Shown in pieces: positions 56,401 through 64,000 of a stretch of DNA of 64,000 nt. The DNA is from Hypericum androsaemum. Lineage: Eukaryota; Streptophyta; Magnoliopsida; Malpighiales; Hypericaceae. The notes under the pieces are model-generated. The model was not told where the DNA came from. It saw only the letters and a list, made by a program, of their open reading frames with translations, and ran no database searches. The position numbers and the translations under genes are program-made. Where the stretch lies: assembly GCA_963995505.1 (NCBI GenBank), contig OZ023181.1, forward strand, positions 1,773,487 through 1,837,486. Reading direction: 5' to 3'. Numbering within the stretch: the first letter of the stretch is position 1; each line of letters begins with the position of its first letter.

Positions 56401-59140
56401 CCCTAACACATCTATACCGATGAGTGAGTGAACATCGGTTGAGTGATCTTAGTGTCCTTGTTTTTCTTTGACATAATAGCTTAGTGGGTGTAAGTGCCTT
56501 TGTCTCTCCAACATGCCTACGATCTCTCTTTTGCTCCTGCAGGCTGCCAATATTGAGGGGGAAACATCTGGAATTCCCTTTGGTGAATATCAACTGACCA
56601 ATCATGAATTTTCAAGCTTAGTTAATGCTAAATATAGCGGTACGAGCTTATAATTTTGCGAGCTATCCCTCTCTTTTGTGCAAACTCAGTACGTTTTGGA
56701 TTTTAACCTTCTCTTTCGTTCAAAATTATATGAAGAATCCTTGTACCGTTGTGCTTCTGCTTTCTGTTCATTGGATTTTAGCTGTATAGCTTATTGTTGT
56801 TTACGGGACGTGTTGTTGGTGTTCATGATAATCTTTTCCTTCTGGCCCGTGCTTCTCCACAGAATGTAGCACCACCGAATCATCTGATGAGATTGAGAAA
56901 CAAGAGGTCGAGGAAGTTTCAGATGAAGACGAAACCTCTTTCTATGACACAGCAGAGTATTTTAGTGAAACAACCACTTTTTCTGTTTCCATAGCAGAAG
57001 GCTCTGATAAGCTGGAAAAGCACAGGCGCAACCAGTTCCATGATGACGAGAGAATGTATTCTGAAACACAATTTTCCAACTCTGAAGTTCTGCAGATTGA
57101 AAGGCGGAAGAAGCTTCCTGATCCTGTTGAGAAAGAGAAAAGTGCCAGTCTTTGGTCCATGATCAAAGACAATGTGGGGAAAGATCTACAAAGGGTTTGT
57201 CTCCCTGTTTACTTTAACGAGCCAATATCATCCCTTCAGAAGTGCTTTGAAGACTTAGAATACTCTTATCTACTGGACAGAGCCTATGAGTATGGAAAAG
57301 CGGTAAGATTGTTGCACATTTCTGATGTTAAAAACATGAGTTGGTGTTATCCTCGACCTTGTAATTCTTTCTCGTCATGGGTGATACCATCCTTAAAATG
57401 ATCAAACTTGTGTAGTAGCTGATTTCTGCTTGCGGATTCCACAGGGGAATAGTTTGTTGAGGATCCTTAATGTTGCTGCTTTTGCTGTATCTGGATATGC
57501 TTCCTCCAAAGGTCGCCACTGCAAACCCTTCAATCCCTTGCTAGGAGAAACCTATGAAGCCGACTATCCTGATAAAGGAGTTCGCTTCTTCTCTGAAAAG
57601 GTTAGTTATTATTCCCAGTTCACCGGAGATCCTAGTAATTCACGGTGCATGTAATTACACCGAGTTTGCAGTCTTATGAATCAATCTTAACCAATGCATA
57701 TTTGCTTTTAAGTACCAATTAGAAGCCATATAGTAATGGTATCCTTGCAACGTAGTGTTTCTAGACATCACCCTTTGCAATTTTTATTTCACGCTTAACA
57801 AGTCCAAGTAACATTTTGACTGCTTCAAAACAGGTTAGCCATCACCCAACTCTCATTGCCTGTCACTGTGAAGGTCGAGGGTGGAAATTCTGGGGTGACA
57901 GCAACATTCGCTCAAAATTCTGGGGCCAGTCCATTCAGCTTAATCCCGTAGGAGATCTGACCTTAGAGTTTGACGATGGTGAGATATTCCAGTGGAGCAA
58001 GGTGCGGACTGAAAGTTTATTTTTTGTTGCTTCAGTTTGTAAATGCACAGTGTGCTGAAATGTGGTCAGGATTTCGTGTAATCAGGTGACGACAAAAATC
58101 TACAATCTCATCCTTGGTAAACTATATTGCGATCACCATGGCGTAATGCATATACGTGGCAACCGACAGTACTCATGCAATCTCAGGTTCAAAGAGCAAT
58201 CTTTACTGGACCGAAATCCTCACCAGGTTCGTATAGCAATGCAATTGGCAAATTTTAACCTTAAGCACCGGAAGAACTGAAGGAACTGGGCTCATGTTTG
58301 CTTTGTAGCAGTTAGTATGGCACATGGTTACTCTTCTATGGTGGTGAAGTATTCTATAATGTAGCAGTGACATGCAATTTGAATTCCGTTGTTGCAGGTA
58401 CATGGATTTGTTGAAGATGTGTCGGGAAAAAAGGTTGCCACATTATTTGGGAAGTGGGATGAAAACATGTATTATACGAATGGTGAAGGGACTAGCAAGA
58501 TGAAGGGTTCAATTCCATCATCCAATACTACCTTACTATGGCAGAGTACTAAGCCACCTACTGATCTCACGCGTTACAACCTAACATCATTCGCAATCAC
58601 TCTTAATGAGTTAACTACGGGACTTCAGGTAGAGACAAGGAATCATTTGATGTACCTAAACGTTCGTTATCATGATCTGTTAATCCTATTCTAATTCGTT
58701 TTTGTATCAATATCTTGTTCCATTCTTGTTAATGGGTTAAGGAGAAGCTGCCACCCACCGATTCCAGGTTAAGACCAGACCAGCGACATCTTGAGAATGG
58801 GGAATATGAAAAGGCAAATGCGGAGAAACTACGGTTGGAAAAGAGACAAAGAATGGTATGCCACGCCTGCTTAGTGAAACGAGGAAGTGTTTGCTGTTGT
58901 TTCAGTGTCTGCATTTACAATAAACTTTTTCCCACTCTCTGGTCATTCACATTATGCCCATTCTTACAGTCAAATAAATTGCAAGAATACGGGTGGAAGC
59001 CGAAATGGTTCCAGAGAGATGGTGAGGACGGAACTTTTCGCTATGCTGGCGGATATTGGGAAGCTCGAGAGCAGGGTAGATGGGATGGATGTCCAGATAT
59101 ATTTGGCGAATTTAATGAAGACCTAGTACAGCATTCTTAA
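53496..59140 (+). CDS. ORP: Oxysterol-binding protein-related protein, ORP1-type (ten exons)
   Basis: Lipid-transfer/sterol-phosphoinositide sensing protein. Exons by eye: 53496-53930, 55993-56355, 56543-56639, 56863-57302, 57445-57600, 57834-58001, 58086-58226, 58398-58628, 58742-58855, 58970-59140 (TAA). All are GT-AG, frame is kept throughout, and they total 771 aa, a normal length for plant long ORPs. PH domain: residues ~75-200 ([20 protein letters not shown], exon 1; [14 protein letters not shown], exon 2). A coiled/linker part follows (exon 2-4, acidic [16 protein letters not shown]). ORD: residues ~365-760 with the [14 protein letters not shown] segment, NPLLGETYE and the OSBP signature [12 protein letters not shown] split across exons 5/6, [12 protein letters not shown], and ending [21 protein letters not shown]. 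The second in-frame ATG at 53511 (MHPLCC) matches the usual N-terminus of plant ORP1-group proteins and is an alternative start. No transmembrane segment; membrane targeting would be through the PH domain. Confidence 0.95.
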
Positions 59141-61530
59141 GGGTCTTCTTGAACTTATTTTTCGGTGCGCATTCTGAACAATGTCTAGTCACTCAAAGAA
59201 CTTCTTGTTCTTGGTTGTTCATGTTACATGTTTGATCATAGCATTATGGTATCTTCTCTTGTCGTGCAGATAGAGCTGGATTTGGAGCAAAACTGTACTT
59301 AATTTAAGTCGTACCGGATTCCGGCAGCTAAGATCAGAGTACTAGGTTGAAGAAGATAGGGTAAGTTGAGAGAGAGAGGAAGAGATTCTCTCTCTTTCGT
59401 TTCTTTTCCTTCCTCCCATTTTCGAACATGTTCTGTACTAGGCTATAAGCCACGAGCTAGAAACTTTACCCCGATACATTTTTGTATTCGTTTTGTAGAA
59501 AAAAATGTAAAAGAAAGTAAATCATTGATCCTTAACCGTGCTACGGTACTCGTTTTATTACATCAAGTATCGCATATAGACGTATACAAATCGAGGGAGA
59601 CTCACCCCCGCGATGTCGGGGTGGTTTCCCCTAAAGTATACGATAATCAAACGAATTTTTGTTAAAATGTTTCTTGTAGAACATGGCTCCTGTTTTCGAT
59701 TCTCGACTAGGATGCTAATTTTTGTGGTTCGTATTTTAGTTTACAGCCTTTGGTAGGCCCAACTAGATCGTTGCATGATTTGGATCAATGTAAGAGAATC
59801 TTAATAAGACATGGGCCAGCGATGGGGGCCCGAGACAGGAGTCGACTTTGAGGATAAAAACGTAAATTTGACGAAATATTCCCATGGCAATTTTTTTTTA
59901 CAAAGATTAGGTTGACTAATACAAATTTGAATTGAATAAGATAGCATCACTCAATATGAAAAATTTCTCTTATCAAAAACTTGAACTCACGATTTTAATT
60001 AAACTAAAAGAAATTTCTCTGATTTCCGTAGATTATTAACAACCGAGTGATGGAATCTTGGTGCTTTAGATGGGGGAAAGTCGATAAGAAGATTAAGATC
60101 CATAACACTGACATCTAAGGTAAATACAATCGAATGGTCTATTTTATTTTGGATTTTGTTTGCTTGCCATATTCATAAATTTGTCCCAATTTGAACAGTC
60201 CTATTTTTCTTGTTGATGAACGAACCAAGGATGAGCAACTTCACTTTCGGACAAATGATTTTTGGCAAACAAAATCATGTACAACACGTACATTTAATGA
60301 ATATATTACACTAATTAACGGTATGATCCTGCCCAAAATCGGCGACAATTTTGTATCAAATCTTTATTATGTGGAGATTGGGTTCAAAGTTAGAACATAG
60401 TAGAATTGTTTTAAATAAACACTTTTATTAATACCAAAAGAAAAGAAAAGAAAAGAAAAATTACATGAAAATCAACTAGTAAAAGAATTTCTCAATAATT
60501 ATCATGCAGGAAACTTATGAAATTCAAAAAGTACCATGCCGTTCTCCCTCTGTTAAGCACACTCTTATTTCGGATCTGATAGCTAACTCTATTTCTTGCG
60601 ATCTCGGGATAAAATTCGATATGAAATTTTTGTAACAGTCTTTTTGTCCTTTCCGTTTCATTGTGAACATAGTAGAACTTCGTAAATGGAAAGACTATCA
60701 CAATCTAGTACTTCATATTAAACTTGAAATGTTCAATTTTTTAAAAAAATAAAATTTTACACCTTAGACCCCGTACTTCCGTGAAATCGTCAACTACTAA
60801 TTGTTTGGATTCAAGAATTATTGAGCGAAGGAGACATAGAGAAGTGGGCAATTCTATTTCTCTTCTTATTTAAAGTAGGAGATTGGTTGGTGTCCATGAT
60901 ATTTTCCGGGTAGTGGCTCTGCTAATTTAGACAAGGTTGCTCCTCTTGATTGGGACAACAACAACTGGTGATGACAAGATCCCATTCCTTGTTTGGACAG
61001 TAGGATCTTCACATGGTAATACCCACTTTTGCTCTGAGAGCCAGGTACGAGATACCAAGAGTTGATTTTCATTGGAGTCTAACAAATAAAAAATATTATC
61101 AGAATATTTATTTCGGATATTGGTTGTTTTGTTATAGCTGTTTTTATTGTTTCTTTTTTGACTAAATGGTTCAGTACTACGTGAAAAAGGACAACAAATG
61201 TGGTGATTATCTCTAGATAGCGCTAATCACTAGCTTCGCTTTTGATTCTCATTATCTGGCGACTAAGGTGCTGCTACTTTGGTATCAGTGATGTATTCTT
61301 TTCTTGGTGATGTTCTGGTAAAATATACATTTACTTATCAAACTCCTTGATTTGTTCAAGGAGGTTCTTGACCTTCCGGTGGTGTATATCTAGTTTTTCT
61401 TTGTTGGTCTTGGGGTTTCTTAGACTGACTATTTTGGTGACACTTTGGTATCCGTTATAGATAGTATTTATCTCCGCGTTACTTATGATAGACATTATCT
61501 GTAACTTTTGATATGTTTGCTTTTAGTGGA
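59141..61530. other. ORP 3' UTR and intergenic DNA
   Basis: 3' UTR to perhaps 59.35 kb, then AT-rich DNA without a recognised gene. A (AAAAG)n microsatellite lies at about 60436-60461. Confidence 0.4.
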
Positions 61531-61544
61531 GGGAGTTGTTGAAG

Positions 61545-61800
61545 GGAGGACCAGAGGAGGAAAGGGTGGAAAGAGAAATGGACGGACAAAGGGAAATGGA
61601 CGGACGGGTAAGTACCGTGGAGGAGGAGCGGTGGTCGGTAGGCGACTGGGGAGCGGTGGTCGGACGGGGAAGTACCAAAAGTACCAGAGGAGGAAAGGAA
61701 AATGGACGGACGGGCAAGTACCGTGGAGGAGGAGCGGTGGTCGATCGGCGACTGGGGAGCGGTGGTCGGACGGGGAAGTACCGTGGAAGGGAGGAGGACG
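61545..61800 (+). repeat. 106-bp GC-rich tandem repeat (~2.4 copies)
   Basis: GTACCGTGGAGGAGGAGCGG recurs at 61612 and 61718, 106 bp apart, within blocks containing AATGGACGGACGGG and GCGACTGGGGAGCGGTGGTC. The ORFs across it on both strands (up to 170 aa) are repeat translations with no domain. Confidence 0.75.
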
Positions 61801-61961
61801 GTGAACCGGGGTTCGGTTGGGTTTTGATTAGCGGCGGAGTTCTTTGGGTTGGGTCTAGGTTTAATTGGAGATTGAGGAAGGAATTTATATTGGCCCAAAA
61901 TGCTACATTTTGTTCGGGTTTTCAGGCTCACGGTTAACGTAAAAAATGAGCCAGCTTTTTG

Positions 61962-62062
61962 ACCGACCGGTCGGTTTAAATCGACCGTCATCCCATTAGA
62001 CCGTTTTCCAAGTCGGGTTTTTGATATTTCGGACTTTTTTCGGGTTGGGCCTCACCCCTACT
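61962..62062. mobile_element. Possible hAT-type MITE terminus
   Basis: A perfect 14-bp palindrome ACCGACCGGTCGGT at 61962-61975 is followed by a GGGTTGGGCCTCACCCCTA end near 62042-62060. CCGGTCGGTT-rich sequence ending in CACCCCTA is common at plant hAT-like MITE ends. The opposite end was not found. Confidence 0.3.
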
Positions 62063-62620
62063 TGCACCAATAAAACTTTTGCAGGCAGGTTCAATTTTTC
62101 CTGTTTCTTTTAAGTTGAAGAAATGAATCCGACGATCAAATTTGATCAGTCATAGGACAATTTCGCACGGCCAGAAATATATGAAATCTATTTGTATTTG
62201 TACCATTGAAGAGACAAAACCGTAAAATTTCTGTCATTAATTTATTTGATGCACTTTTTACAACAGAGTATTAAAGTAAAAGACCCTAATCACGTCATAT
62301 AAATGAACATTTTTCCTTTTCCAACTTTTCCCTTCTTTTTTCCAAGCTTTTTGTACAATGAAAAGCTTCAAAAAGCAAAGCAATACCGGTGATGTTACAA
62401 CAAAAGCAAACTTTGTATATTATAAAACCAAAGCCAATGTTTGCTGGTAGAATGACAACGAATCCTATCTCGTTTTTCTAGAATCAATGTGTCGATTCTT
62501 ATCTTTTGCGAAAATAGATAAACTTTATTTGAGAGTAGAACAAAACCCAATACGGTATGGAGCTCAGGGTTTAAGCCAATCAGACTAAATTTTATGTAGG
62601 ATCTATCTAGGATCTATCTA
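62063..62620. other. Intergenic, 3' flank of the NPF gene
   Basis: AT-rich. The part next to 62620 should include the NPF 3' UTR. No other gene seen. Confidence 0.4.
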
Positions 62621-63479
62621 TCAATGGAAAGTGGGCCCATCGGCTTCCTCGAGCTCAATTCCCTCATCGGCAAGCCTCTCGTCCTTGTACACGTACCACT
62701 TGGCACACACCAAGTAGATCACGAAGTTTAGGGCACTCAAGATCGCCAACAGCCAATAGAAGTTGTAGAGCTTCCCTTGGTTGAGATTATCAGCTAGCCA
62801 AGGTTTTTTAATGGTGAACTTGTGGACTATACTGACCAATAGGGAGCTAAAGAAGAACCCTAGCGAGAGTGTGCTCAGGAACAACCCTGTGCTCATGGTT
62901 TTCATCCCTTTAGGGCACTCCCTCAGGAAGAAATCAAGCTGGCCAATGTACGTGAATGCTTCCCCCGAACCCACCAGGAAGAACTGCGGGACGAGCCAGA
63001 ACACGCTTAGTGGGATCACGGCCTTCGGGTCGACGGTCAACCCGTGCGAGCGGGCTACTTTTAGTCGCTTGAGTTCGGTGAGAGCCGCTGCGATCATGGC
63101 AAAGATTGAGAGGACCAGGCCGACCCCAATGCGCTGCAGTGGGGTCATGCCTTGCGGGTTCTTGAGCACTTTTTTTGCGACGGGGACGATCAGTCGGTCG
63201 TAGACCGGTACGGTCAGGAGGATGCTGCCCACGAAGAAAACTGTTATGGAAGCAGCGGGAATTTGGAATGATTTTCCGATGTGGCAATCCATGGTGGTGG
63301 CTTGTGACACGGAAAATGTGGTCATTTGGGCGTAGACGGTCCAAAATATAATTGTGGTAGCCCAAGTTGGTAGCATTCTTACTACCAATTTGACTTCCTC
63401 AACATCGGTTAGGGTTGATAAATTCCACTTATTTGTCTCAGTAATTGCTGGGTCCTTCATCGCTGCTTTGTCCAAGAAT
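62621..63479 (-). CDS. NPF: NPF (NRT1/PTR family) transporter, last exon; gene continues off the right edge
   Basis: Proton-coupled nitrate/peptide transporter of the plasma or vacuolar membrane (major facilitator fold). The exon begins after a 3' splice acceptor TTGCAG at about 63480-63485 and reads FLDKAAMKDPAITETNKWNL, the standard start of the final exon of NPF genes; the intron splits the Arg codon before it. Motifs: LTDVEEVKLVVRMLPTWAT, then predicted membrane segments TIIFWTVYAQM, ITVFFVGSILL, and RIGVGLVLSIFAMIAAAL, and VPQFFLVGSGEAFTYIGQLDFFLRECP, a highly conserved NPF block, ending WYVYKDERLADEGIELEEADGP. About 285 aa, roughly half of a ~590-aa protein. Residues resemble the NPF6 subfamily (NRT1.1/NRT1.3/NRT1.4 group), an assignment made from memory of the family. 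The upstream exons are outside the window, so intactness cannot be judged. Confidence 0.93.
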
Positions 63480-64000
63480 CTGCAACAGGCAAGATTGCAA
63501 TCTCATTTCAGGACAAACTTTGTTGATGACACCAAAATAAGTGTTAGTGTAGGGTACATAATACACGCACTCACTTGGTGGGTGAAAAAGAATGTTCCAA
63601 TTAAATAATCAATTATCTGCCGCTGAAGCTTAGCTCCCTTTTATATAAGGAATTTGCCACTTAATTGATATATAAGCATAAATTTTTAACTTTAATAAAA
63701 AGTTAAATAGTTAATTATTATAATGCGATTTTCCTGTGTTAAGTAATTACTCTCCTCGTTAATTGATTTGAGGAACCGATCCAAAAATAAAAAATAGAAA
63801 TATTCTAATGGTCTTGTCTCTTGTTGAAACAAGCCGGCTTCATGTGGCTCGTGATCTATCTTTTTGGACATGGTGATAATATAGAGAAATTTTATGCAAT
63901 AGTGGCCCAATTACCGGGATCTCCTAGTTCTGATTATGTGTATGTATTATATTTCCGAATCAGACATGAATTTGGTTATAACGGTTAGAAATTTCGTATA
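63480..64000 (-). other. Intron of the NPF gene (partial)
   Basis: The remainder of the window upstream of the last NPF exon; no other NPF exon is visible, so it is taken as part of the preceding intron. AT-rich, with short ORFs lacking domains. Confidence 0.6.

Noticed and set aside
61479..61991. 170-aa minus-strand ORF
   Set aside because: Translation of the 106-bp tandem repeat; proline/serine-rich with no domain.
1..64000. CRISPR arrays, bacterial operons, tRNA genes
   Set aside because: No regularly spaced repeats with unique spacers and no tRNA-like cloverleaf sequence were seen; the window is plant nuclear DNA.

Overview
The window is nuclear DNA from a flowering plant. It is AT-rich, its genes carry GT-AG introns and plant-specific protein families, and it is packed with plant-type transposable elements. 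I cannot name the species from the sequence; the general look fits a eudicot or magnoliid better than a grass, but that is only an impression.

Four host genes can be supported. (1) Adenine phosphoribosyltransferase, six exons, 6968-9781, plus strand, apparently complete (182 aa). (2) A single-exon, GC-rich, plant-specific gene at 14619-15467, minus strand (282 aa), resembling the family annotated in plants as PARP-like/ADP-ribosylation-fold proteins of unknown function. (3) A complete ten-exon oxysterol-binding-protein-related protein (PH domain + ORD, 771 aa) at 53496-59140, plus strand. (4) The last exon of an NPF/PTR nitrate-peptide transporter at 62621-63479, minus strand; its upstream exons lie beyond the right edge. 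They look like unrelated housekeeping, lipid-transfer and transport genes separated by repeats, not a cluster.

The rest is mostly mobile DNA. A young, nearly intact Athila-lineage Ty3/gypsy retrotransposon fills 25948-38205 (LTRs about 1.47 kb and almost identical, perfect 5-bp target duplication ACAAG, tRNA-Asp primer site, gag, pol and a third ORF). It sits inside the reverse-transcriptase region of an older, decayed LINE (25480-25942 and 38211-39940). At 45768-46965 there is a rearranged array of Cassandra-type TRIM elements, whose LTRs carry a 5S-rRNA-like segment; the array as a whole is flanked by TGGTA. A decayed solo Cassandra LTR lies near 20.2-20.4 kb. A probable antisense LTR of a different Athila/Tat-like element lies at about 50.9-52.29 kb.

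At least eight non-autonomous elements of about 0.9-1.3 kb have very long terminal inverted repeats (roughly 180-330 bp). Three have perfect 9-10 bp target duplications and one an 8/9 match, as expected for Mutator-like elements. Their interiors are unrelated to each other (a G-rich purine tract, GC-rich apparently captured coding fragments, unknown sequence), but most of their outer ends resemble GGGTAAATTAC. One of them sits inside what looks like a LINE-derived retroelement, giving a second nest.

The intergenic AT-rich stretches (about 15.5-20.1 kb, 40-43.4 kb, 59.3-61.5 kb) show no supportable gene. No tRNA, rRNA gene or CRISPR array was recognised.
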